From contig NZ_VTEH01000001.1 in assembly GCF_008180615.1 (NCBI RefSeq), positions 342,201 to 406,200 of the forward strand: a stretch of 64,000 nucleotides of DNA, given 5' to 3'. Within the stretch, counting starts at the first letter, position 1, and each line of letters begins with the position of its first letter. Of the stretch, positions 17,674 to 24,228 are shown piece by piece. Below the pieces are notes generated by a model. It saw nothing but the letters and a program-made list of their open reading frames with translations. It made no database searches and had not been told where the DNA came from. The DNA comes from Rossellomorea vietnamensis. Its GTDB lineage: Bacteria; Bacillota; Bacilli; Bacillales; Bacillaceae_B. A program made the translations under genes and the position numbers.

Positions 17674-19350
17674 CTATTCTATTGAGAAGATAAAGGAGTA
17701 TAAAGGCTGCTTGCCGTTATGAACCTCTACTTCCACATCTTCAAATTTTTCTTCAACAAACTCAGCCAGTGCATCTACATCTTCCTGAGATGCATCTTCT
17801 CCATAAAGGATCGTAAGGATTTCAGCCTCTGCGTCCAGCATTTCACCAAGCAGATTCTTTGCTGTTTCCAGGCGCTCTTTGCCCGTTACAACAATTTTCC
17901 CTTCCGCTATACCCATGAAATCATCTTTTTGGATGCTCAAGCCGTCTATGCTTGTATCCCTGACAGCAAAAGTGACCTGTCCTGTTTTTACATAGCTTGA
18001 AGCCTCTGACATGGAGTCCTGGTTCTCGGCAGTTCCCACCGACGGATTGAATGCCAGCAGTGCGGCCATTCCTTGAGGGACCGTCTTGGTCGGAACGACT
18101 ACGACATCACCTTCTACAACCTCAGCAGCCTGATTAGCCGCCATAATGATGTTTTTATTGTTAGGAAGAATGATGACTTTTTCTGCATTCACTTCTTCGA
18201 CAGCTTTAACGATATCTTCCGTGCTTGGATTCATCGTCTGTCCGCCTTCAATTACATAGGTTGCACCAATACTGCGGAACAGTTCTGCAATTCCTGCACC
18301 CATTGAAACCGTTACAATGCCATATTCTTTCTTTTCCTTTGATTCTTGTGTTTTGGCAGCATCTTCGTTCAAATGATGTGAAGTTTCATTCATGAGCGAG
18401 CTGTGCTGCTGGCGCATGTTTTCAATCTTCATTGAAATCAAGCTGCCGTATTTTTGCCCGTAGCTTAATACTTCACCAGGCTGCTCTGAATGGATATGTA
18501 CCTTGGCAAGTTCCTCATCGCTGATAACAAGCAATGAATCTCCGAATGCACTCAGATCATTCCGGAAGTTTTCCTCGGAGAACGTTTCTTTGCCATCTTC
18601 AAAGCGGACCATGAATTCTGTACAATATCCGAATTCGATATCTTCCGTATTCATGAACCCCTGAACATTCTTATGGTGCTCGGCACTTACAAGGTCCGTC
18701 ATTGAAGGAAGAGAAGCATAGTCAGAAACCTGCTCTCCTTTTAATTCGGCAAGAAACCCTTCATACACAAGCAGTAAGCCTTGTCCGCCGCTGTCCACTA
18801 CTCCTACTTCCTTTAACACAGGCAGAAGATCAGGCGTCCTATTGAGAGAGGCTCTCGCTTCTTTCACAGTTTCCTCCATCAAGGTGACAATATCACTTGC
18901 GGTCTTTGCAGTGATGACAGCCTTTTTAGCTGCATCTTTGGCAACTGTAAGGATTGTTCCTTCAACAGGCTTCATTACCGCTTTATAAGCAGTTTCCACA
19001 CCTGTCTGCAGTGCATCTGCGAATTCTTTACTGTTTAACGCGGGCTTATTTTCAATCGCTTTTCCAAACCCTCTGAACAATTGGGACAGAATGACACCTG
19101 AGTTACCCCTGGCTCCCATTAGGAGGCCTTTAGATAAAGCTCCAGCCACTTTGCCAATATGTTCTTGCACATTATTCTGAACTTCCTTGGCACCGGAAGT
19201 CATTGATAAGTTCATATTTGTTCCAGTATCACCATCAGGAACCGGAAACACGTTTAGTGCGTCAACCATATTTGCGTTGGCTGCCAGATTATTGGCACCC
19301 TGAATGACCATTTCCGCAAAACGCTTTCCTTCCAAAGATGTAATTGACAC
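17674..19350 (-). CDS. fakA: Fatty acid kinase ATP-binding subunit FakA (YloV)
   Basis: DhaK/DhaL-type protein of 558 residues. With a fatty-acid-binding FakB protein, FakA phosphorylates exogenous fatty acids to acyl-phosphates for phospholipid synthesis in Gram-positive bacteria. The N-terminal DhaL-like domain (about 1-200) has the nucleotide and metal motif PVPDGDTGTNM (about 37-47) and MGARGNSGVILSQ. The C-terminal half is a degenerate DegV/DAK-like domain with ILPNNKNI. It lies 15 bases after yloU, the conserved pairing in Bacillaceae. No fakB is in the window. Confidence 0.93.
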   Translation of the reverse strand: MSITSLEGKRFAEMVIQGANNLAANANMVDALNVFPVPDGDTGTNMNLSMTSGAKEVQNNVQEHIGKVAGALSKGLLMGARGNSGVILSQLFRGFGKAIENKPALNSKEFADALQTGVETAYKAVMKPVEGTILTVAKDAAKKAVITAKTASDIVTLMEETVKEARASLNRTPDLLPVLKEVGVVDSGGQGLLLVYEGFLAELKGEQVSDYASLPSMTDLVSAEHHKNVQGFMNTEDIEFGYCTEFMVRFEDGKETFSEENFRNDLSAFGDSLLVISDEELAKVHIHSEQPGEVLSYGQKYGSLISMKIENMRQQHSSLMNETSHHLNEDAAKTQESKEKKEYGIVTVSMGAGIAELFRSIGATYVIEGGQTMNPSTEDIVKAVEEVNAEKVIILPNNKNIIMAANQAAEVVEGDVVVVPTKTVPQGMAALLAFNPSVGTAENQDSMSEASSYVKTGQVTFAVRDTSIDGLSIQKDDFMGIAEGKIVVTGKERLETAKNLLGEMLDAEAEILTILYGEDASQEDVDALAEFVEEKFEDVEVEVHNGKQPLYSFIFSIE

Positions 19351-19365
19351 GAATCTTCCTCCTCA

Positions 19366-19728
19366 CTACGGGTTCGTTACACGAACTCCCTGAACAAAAA
19401 TATTTACTGAATCGACCGCCAAGCCGACGGTTTTGTTAAGAGTATACTTGACTTTTGATTGTACATTGTGAGCGATTTCAGAAATTTTCGTTCCGTAACT
19501 CACGATAATATACATATCAATATGTACTTCTTCCTCTTCCTGGCGAACGATAACACCCCGAGTGAAGTTCTCTTTGCGCAAAATATCTGTCAAACCGTCT
19601 TTGATTTGATTCTTAGAAGCCATTCCGACGATACCATAGCAATCGATAGCAGCTCCGCCTGCGATCATTGCGACAACATCATTAGTTATATCAATTTGCC
19701 CGAACTTCGTTTTCATTTCGATGGACAT
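19366..19728 (-). CDS. yloU: Asp23/Gls24 family protein YloU
   Basis: Protein of 120 residues of the Asp23/Gls24 envelope-stress family, almost identical in layout to B. subtilis YloU (N-terminus MSIEMKTKFGQIDIT, then GGAAIDCYGIVGMASKNQ). Asp23 of staphylococci is membrane-associated and linked to cell wall stress; the role of YloU is not established. Start is the ATG at 19728 with GGGGGA upstream; a longer frame upstream has no support. Paired with fakA, which suggests an envelope or lipid connection, but that is inference. Confidence 0.92.
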   Translation of the reverse strand: MSIEMKTKFGQIDITNDVVAMIAGGAAIDCYGIVGMASKNQIKDGLTDILRKENFTRGVIVRQEEEEVHIDMYIIVSYGTKISEIAHNVQSKVKYTLNKTVGLAVDSVNIFVQGVRVTNP

Positions 19729-20016
19729 GATTGTTCCCCCTTCTAATACATGCTTGGCTAAAGACATTTTACTATAACTATAATATTTTTAAAAGCTAAA
19801 GTAATGACAGAAGCCTATTAAGTATAAATTATACGATTTTTCCCCGTCCTTATTATTGACCTTTCTATAAGTATTAACCCTTTTCTTGCAAGGATTATAC
19901 ATGGTAGAGGATATTTAACCCTGGCTTTTCAAATTATCTCCATTTTACAGCTTTCCCTTATAGACAACTGATCCTTCTAAGCGGAAGCAAGGACTGTTTG
20001 GCTTGCTCTTTCGCAA
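19729..20016. other. Gap between yloU and repeat cluster
   Basis: About 290 AT-rich bases. The yloU promoter should be here on the minus strand. TATAGTAAAAT just upstream of yloU is a possible -10, but no convincing -35 was found. No gene is supported. Confidence 0.35.
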
Positions 20017-20207
20017 AAGCTCTTCGTAAAATTTGTTGCTATACTTTCCTAATTCCGACTAATAACCATATTACGAACGAATAATTTAGTAATAACGAAT
20101 AGATAAGAGCTTCTCTTCCCCGATTATAGAAAAACCCCTTAGTATCCGGGGGAAACTCAGCTCTTGGGATTTTTCTGAAAACAGCAATATATGCGAAAAC
20201 AGCCCTC
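20017..20207. repeat. Family E repeat, copy 2
   Basis: Begins AAGCTCTTCGTAAAATTTGT and ends AACAGCAATATATGCGAAAACAGCC. It shares TTCCCCGATTATAGA, CCTTAGTATCCGGGGG and GCTCTTGGGATTTTTC with the copies at 17437 and 22381, in the same orientation and with nearly the same length. Confidence 0.75.
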
Positions 20208-20274
20208 TCAATTGAAGATGGCTGCAGCAGGATTATGGTTTCACTGGTTCCATGTTGCGCCCTACGGTGTTTTT

Positions 20275-20571
20275 CACTTTTCTTTTGTCCGGTTCCGCCG
20301 GCTCCACACTTCTCTGTCCAGCTCCAGCTCCAGGCGCTTGGCCCTCGGGTCACTGTGAAACTTACAGAAGAATCCAAGTTCGGGATTTCTCTGTTTTTTC
20401 CCCCAGTGCCTGTCGGGCCAGGGCGAGCACCTTCCGCTTTTCTCTTGTCCGGTTCCGCCGGCTAACTCCTCGAGTCGCTGCAAAAAAACTTAAAAATCCA
20501 GGTTCGGGATTTTTCAAGTTTTTCCGCCAGCGCTTGTCGGAGTTGAACGAGCCGGCTCCACACTTCAATGC
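20275..20571. repeat. Family D repeat complex upstream of rpmB
   Basis: A GC-rich block unlike its AT-rich surroundings. The segment 20316-20441 read on the minus strand starts AAAAGCGGAAGGTGC and ends GCGCCTGGAGCTGGAGC, resembling the termini of families A and B. It is bracketed by direct repeats of TTGTCCGGTTCCGCCGGCT near 20285 and 20446. A second, diverged copy follows (TTCGGGATTTTTCAAG matches TTCGGGATTTCTCTG). CCGGCTCCACACTTC occurs at both ends. Frames crossing it on either strand are not considered genes. Confidence 0.7.
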
Positions 20572-20669
20572 GTCAAGTATTTTTTCTTGATATCTTTTTG
20601 CAGAAGTGTTGCATTGTTAGTGGTTGTATGATAAATTATTAAAGTATCTTTTATGACTATGTTGAAATG

Positions 20670-20691
20670 TGAAACAACTGATATTGTTTCA
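20670..20691 (+). promoter_or_regulatory. Hairpin in the rpmB leader
   Basis: TGAAACAA and TTGTTTCA form a perfect 8-bp stem with a six-base loop, ending about 13 bases before the AGGAGG ribosome binding site of rpmB. There is no T run, so it is not a terminator. It could be an mRNA stability or autoregulatory element; its function is unknown. Confidence 0.5.
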
Positions 20692-20716
20692 GCTTCTTTT
20701 ATGAGGAGGGAATACC

Positions 20717-20905
20717 ATGCCAAAACAATGCGTAGTAACTGGCCGTAAAGCTCGTTCGGGCAACGCTCGCTCTCACGCGATGAACGCTAACAAGCGTACA
20801 TGGGGCGCTAACTTACAAAAAGTTCGCATTCTTGTAGATGGAAAACCAAAACGTGTTTGGGTTTCTGCAAGAGCTTTAAAATCCGGTAAAGTTGAACGTG
20901 TATAA
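20717..20905 (+). CDS. rpmB: 50S ribosomal protein L28
   Basis: L28 of 62 residues, a large-subunit protein. The segment [19 protein letters not shown] and the end [13 protein letters not shown] are diagnostic. A strong GAGGAGGG ribosome binding site precedes the ATG. Only one cysteine (Cys5) is present, so this is the form lacking the zinc-binding cysteine set. It is one of only two plus-strand genes here, divergent from yloU-fakA and convergent with spoVM, the same arrangement as in B. subtilis. No promoter was confidently identified. Confidence 0.97.
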   Translation: MPKQCVVTGRKARSGNARSHAMNANKRTWGANLQKVRILVDGKPKRVWVSARALKSGKVERV

Positions 20906-20914
20906 TGTTCATTA

Positions 20915-20944
20915 AGAGACTCCCTTTCGAGGGAGTCTCTTTTC
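20915..20944 (+). terminator. Rho-independent terminator after rpmB
   Basis: AGAGACTCCCT and AGGGAGTCTCT form an 11-bp perfect stem with a four-base loop followed by four T. It starts about ten bases after the rpmB stop. Confidence 0.92.
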
Positions 20945-21042
20945 GTTGTGTCTGCTTTTATTGCTGCCGGCGGTCAGGAAAATATTATAGTTTAAGGATG
21001 GTAACAACATTGATATCTGTATAGATAATTTCTATTGTTCTT

Positions 21043-21455
21043 TAAAAAAGAGCCTTTCTTAAAGATTGTTGCTTTTGAATGTTATTTTATCCGTAGGCTC
21101 TGTTAGTTAATATTGTTGTTATAAAATATTTTGGGTTCAAGTGCCAGTAAGAAGGCATCATCCAATTAAGAAACTTGAAAAATGCTGGTTAATCGACTTG
21201 CTTTTCCTTTTAATTCTAGCGTGAGTTTATAACCAAATTTAATATGAAAAGTTGATATGCCAGTTTATATTGGATTCTCAGTTCCTCCCCATATATTGAC
21301 TGGAGTGGAAGGTGTACGACCTCCTGCGGGAGTAGCGGGACAGGTGAGACCCCGCAGGCGAAGCCGAGGAGGCTCACCGCCCGCCCCGCGGAGTCGTACA
21401 CCTGGAATGGAAGTCAACATACCCATTAAAAACAACAATAGTCTTTAACGCAGCC
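21043..21455. repeat. Compound repeat: family C core between family F arms
   Basis: The left arm AAAAAGAGCCTTTCTTAAAG followed by ATTGTTGCTTTT (from about 21045) and the right arm AACAACAATAGTCTTTAACG near 21431 are roughly inverted copies. Between them is an intact family C element (21303-21412), in the opposite orientation to the copies at 2636, 39226 and 61252. AT-rich sequence fills the rest. No gene is supported in this gap between rpmB and spoVM. Confidence 0.6.
21303..21412 (-). repeat. Family C repeat, intact copy
   Basis: About 110 bp of GC-rich sequence with inverted ends: GGTGTACGACCTCCTGCGGG on the left and CCCGCGGAGTCGTACACC on the right. An inner arm pair is GTGAGACCCCGC with GCGAAGCCGAGGAGGCTCAC. 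It is the only uninterrupted full-length copy here and is the reference for recognising the insertions in the copies at 2636 and 39226. Confidence 0.8.
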
Positions 21456-21462
21456 TATCCGT

Positions 21463-21491
21463 AAAAAAACACCCTGGCTCTCAGGGTGTCT
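21463..21491 (-). terminator. Rho-independent terminator after spoVM
   Basis: On the minus strand ACACCCTGA pairs with CAGGGTGT around a short loop, followed by seven T. It begins about ten bases after the spoVM stop. Confidence 0.9.
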
Positions 21492-21501
21492 TACTGCTGT
21501 C

Positions 21502-21582
21502 TTACTCTTTTTTAAATGTCCCCAGCATTGCTTTCACCAGTCCACCCAAGAACTTAGGCAGTTTAATCGTATAGAATTTCAT
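21502..21582 (-). CDS. spoVM: SpoVM, 26-residue spore coat morphogenetic peptide
   Basis: Very short gene encoding 26 residues that begin MKFYTIKLPKFLGG and end GTFKKE. It differs from the remembered B. subtilis peptide only at the last few residues. SpoVM is an amphipathic helix made in the mother cell; it recognises the positive curvature of the forespore membrane and anchors SpoIVA to start coat assembly, and it is a substrate and inhibitor of FtsH. Pro9, needed for proper localisation in B. subtilis, is present. GGGGAGGGA lies upstream of the ATG and a terminator follows. Position between rpmB and thiN matches B. subtilis. A sporulation (sigma-E) promoter is expected upstream but was not clearly seen. 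Confidence 0.96.
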   Translation of the reverse strand: MKFYTIKLPKFLGGLVKAMLGTFKKE

Positions 21583-21693
21583 CAATAGTCCCTCCCCGTC
21601 AATCTTGAACCTGTCGTCTCGCTTGAATCGGTTATAGTATATTCAAACGATGAATTTAAGTACGCATCCTTCATGGTTAAAAGTTAAAAGTGC

Positions 21694-22344
21694 CTAATCA
21701 TGACTTCTTATCACCATTAATATGCCGCTTAAGAATGAAAAAGTACCGGTTGGCTGAATAAGTTCGTTACTTATACATAGTGTGGATCCCAATGTAATAT
21801 TCTTGTTCTCAAGAGGGTACTTGAACCCTTGCAGCGTCAATCCTTCAACACCTGCAGAAAGAGGAAGAAAGGATACATACTTGCTTTTTTTCTTTTCTGC
21901 TAATGTATATTCACCAGGGGGAACGATTTGAACATGATTTTGTATATCAATGATTTCGATCTCGATGTCTGGATGAAGATTTTCTTTTTTTCCAAGCAGC
22001 TGGATGTTTGCCAGGAAATGATCGATTCTTCCACCAGTTGCACCAAATATCCGGATAGTTTCCGGTGATTTTCCTATCGCCCAATTCAAGGCGAGTTCCA
22101 TATCGGTCTCATTCTTCTCCGGCATGAACCGGTTGATTTGTTTTACTTTTTCTTCAATCAGCTTCCACTCTTCTTTATTGACTGAGTCAAAATCACCGAA
22201 AGCCATATCAGGGGTTATTCCCCTGCGGAGCAAGCGGAAGACTCCGTGATCGACTCCAATCCAGACGTCTCCTTCACCTTCTTGATGCTTTTTTAAATCG
22301 GGAATGAACTCTTCAGGTCCCCCGCCTAAAATATTTATATTCAT
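21694..22344 (-). CDS. thiN: Thiamine pyrophosphokinase
   Basis: Transfers pyrophosphate from ATP to thiamine, giving the cofactor thiamine pyrophosphate. 216 residues, normal for ThiN/YloS. Conserved parts are GVDHGVFRLLRRGITPDMAFGDFDS (substrate and metal binding, about 30-55), KNETDMELALNWA and FGATGGRIDHFLANI (about 100-113). The C-terminal beta domain binds thiamine. The ATG has GAGGTGG upstream. The longer repeat-containing gap before rpe implies its own promoter, whereas in B. subtilis the genes are close together. Confidence 0.93.
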   Translation of the reverse strand: MNINILGGGPEEFIPDLKKHQEGEGDVWIGVDHGVFRLLRRGITPDMAFGDFDSVNKEEWKLIEEKVKQINRFMPEKNETDMELALNWAIGKSPETIRIFGATGGRIDHFLANIQLLGKKENLHPDIEIEIIDIQNHVQIVPPGEYTLAEKKKSKYVSFLPLSAGVEGLTLQGFKYPLENKNITLGSTLCISNELIQPTGTFSFLSGILMVIRSHD

Positions 22345-22380
22345 AATTCCACCTCGAATTCTTTTATTAAGTTCTTTTCG

Positions 22381-22565
22381 TAAACTTGTTGCTATTAGAT
22401 ACTAATTCTTAAAAATAACCATATTACGAGTGGTAAAAACTGGTAACACCAGAAAGAAAAGAAAAGAGCTACTCTCCCTTGATAAGAGATAAAACTCTTA
22501 GTATACGGGGAAATTGCGGCTCATAGGATTTATTCGAAAGCACCAATCTATGAGAAAACACCCTT
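22381..22565. repeat. Family E repeat, copy 3
   Basis: Begins GTTCTTTTCGTAAACTTGTT and ends AAAGCACCAATCTATGAGAAAAC. It shares AACCATATTACGA with copy 2 and CTTAGTATACGGGG and GGCTCATAGGATT with both others. 185 bp, more diverged than copies 1 and 2. It occupies most of the thiN-rpe gap. Confidence 0.7.
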
Positions 22566-22622
22566 TATTAATCATGCTTTCCCATGCAGGTGTTCCCTTA
22601 ATCTCCAAAAGAAAAAGTGAAC

Positions 22623-22660
22623 AAAAAAAACCGGTAAAAAGAGGGATCCTTTCTACCGGT
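22623..22660 (-). terminator. Rho-independent terminator after rpe
   Basis: On the minus strand ACCGGTAGAAAGGATCC folds back with the following CTCTTTTTACCGGT and is followed by eight T. It starts a few bases after the rpe stop. It is the probable end of the long coaBC-to-rpe transcript. Confidence 0.87.
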
Positions 22661-22670
22661 GAGGATTACA

Positions 22671-23327
22671 TTATTGTTGGGCAGCTTTCCTTAACGCCAT
22701 GATCGCGCTCTTTCGATCCTGCTGCTTATAGATTGAAGATCCTGCAACAAATACGTCCGCTCCCGCATCTGCACACAACTTGGCCGTCTCGGTATTGATT
22801 CCTCCGTCCACTTCAATTTCCAATGAAGGGTTGAATCTCTCTGCAAGTGCCCGGACCTCACGGATTTTTGGAACAACTGACTGAATGAAGCTTTGGCCGC
22901 CGAATCCAGGATTGACTGTCATCAGAAGAACCATATCAAGATCAGCGATCACATGCTTGATCATCTCCACCGGTGTTCCGGGATTCAATACAGCCCCGGC
23001 CTTTATTCCTTTAGACCTGATTAATTGAATGGTCCTGTGAAGATGCGGTGTTGTCTCAGCATGAACCGTGATGTAATCTGATCCGGCATCAGCAAAAGCT
23101 TCGATATATTGATCAGGATTGTCAATCATTAAGTGCACATCCAAAGGAAGCGTGGTAACCGGACGGATCGCATCGACAATCATGGGCCCCAAAGTGATAT
23201 TCGGAACAAAATGTCCATCCATTACATCGACATGAATGTAGTCCGCTCCGCCTGCTTCAACATCTTTTATTTCATTGGCAAGATTTGCAAAGTCTGCTGA
23301 TAGAATCGATGGTGCAATTTTAACCAT
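22671..23327 (-). CDS. rpe: Ribulose-phosphate 3-epimerase
   Basis: Interconverts ribulose 5-phosphate and xylulose 5-phosphate in the pentose phosphate pathway. TIM-barrel of 218 residues with the motifs IAPSILSADFANL, HVDVMDGHFVPNIT (metal-binding His and Asp) and EVDGGINTETA, and a phosphate-binding GSSIY near the C-terminus. The ATG has GAGG upstream within the rsgA stop region, one base from it, so translation is closely linked to rsgA. The neighbourhood prkC-rsgA-rpe-thiN is the B. subtilis order. Confidence 0.96.
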   Translation of the reverse strand: MVKIAPSILSADFANLANEIKDVEAGGADYIHVDVMDGHFVPNITLGPMIVDAIRPVTTLPLDVHLMIDNPDQYIEAFADAGSDYITVHAETTPHLHRTIQLIRSKGIKAGAVLNPGTPVEMIKHVIADLDMVLLMTVNPGFGGQSFIQSVVPKIREVRALAERFNPSLEIEVDGGINTETAKLCADAGADVFVAGSSIYKQQDRKSAIMALRKAAQQ

Positions 23328-23328
23328 T

Positions 23329-24210
23329 TTAATACCTCGGCTTTCTTTCTTTTATTTCATTATAAAATTGTTCATAGTGCTCATAGCGGAATTTCGGGAT
23401 TTCTCCTTCTTCCACTGCCTTTTTAACAGCACATTTGGGTTCATTCATATGAAAACAGCCGCGAAATTTGCAGTTATCTGCTATTTCGGCCATTTCAGGA
23501 AAACAGACAGGAAGCTCTTCCAGCTCCATTTCATTGAATTCCAAAGAGCTGAAGCCCGGTGTGTCTGCAACAAGGCCATTCTCCACCCCAATCAGCTCTA
23601 CATGCCTTGTAGTATGCTTGCCTCGGCCAAGGTGGGATGATATGTCATCTGTCTTCAGCTCCAGCTCTGGTCGTATGGCATTCAGGAGTGAAGACTTGCC
23701 GACACCGGATTGTCCTGCAAAAACAGAAATTTTATCAGCAAGGTGAGGCTTCAGCAGAGAAAGGCCTTCCTCTGTTTTTGAAGAAGTAACAATGACCTCA
23801 TACCCAAAAGAGCGGTACTTCTCAACATACTCTTCAATTGTGCCTCGTTCCTCGTCCTTTACTAAATCCATTTTCGTAACGCAGATCAAAGGTTCGATGT
23901 CCTTGCTTTCTATCAGTACTAAAAACCTGTCAAGAAGTGCTGTACTGAAATCAGGTTCTACAGCGGAAAATACCAGGATAGCCTGATCGACATTGGCAAT
24001 TGGCGGTCTTACTAATTCATTTTTCCTGGTAAAAACCTCAAGAATGTAGCCTTCTAAATCATTTTCAGACTGAAAACTGACATGATCACCGACAAGCGGG
24101 TTTATTTTATTTTTTCGAAAGATCCCCCTGCCGCGGCATTGGGTAACTTTATCCTCGCTCATAACGTAATAAAATCCGCTGAGCGCTTTTATGATTTTGC
24201 CTTCTGGCAT
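23329..24210 (-). CDS. rsgA: Ribosome small subunit GTPase RsgA (CpgA/YloQ)
   Basis: Circularly permuted GTPase that checks 30S subunit maturation. 293 residues. N-terminal OB fold, then G4 TKMDL (about 113) before the P-loop GQSGVGKSSLLNAI (about 166-179) and switch segment GRGKHTTRHVEL, followed by DTPGF. C-terminal zinc site with Cys/His ligands in CKFRGCFHMNEPKCAVK (about 245-262). In B. subtilis CpgA is phosphorylated by PrkC, whose gene is immediately upstream here. AGGAGG precedes the ATG. Confidence 0.96.
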   Translation of the reverse strand: MPEGKIIKALSGFYYVMSEDKVTQCRGRGIFRKNKINPLVGDHVSFQSENDLEGYILEVFTRKNELVRPPIANVDQAILVFSAVEPDFSTALLDRFLVLIESKDIEPLICVTKMDLVKDEERGTIEEYVEKYRSFGYEVIVTSSKTEEGLSLLKPHLADKISVFAGQSGVGKSSLLNAIRPELELKTDDISSHLGRGKHTTRHVELIGVENGLVADTPGFSSLEFNEMELEELPVCFPEMAEIADNCKFRGCFHMNEPKCAVKKAVEEGEIPKFRYEHYEQFYNEIKERKPRY

Positions 24211-24228
24211 AACTAGCCTCCTTGAATT

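Noticed and set aside
20235-20590. Overlapping open frames on both strands upstream of rpmB
   Set aside because: They coincide with the GC-rich family D palindromes; high GC removes stop codons in all frames. No start signals or recognisable protein.
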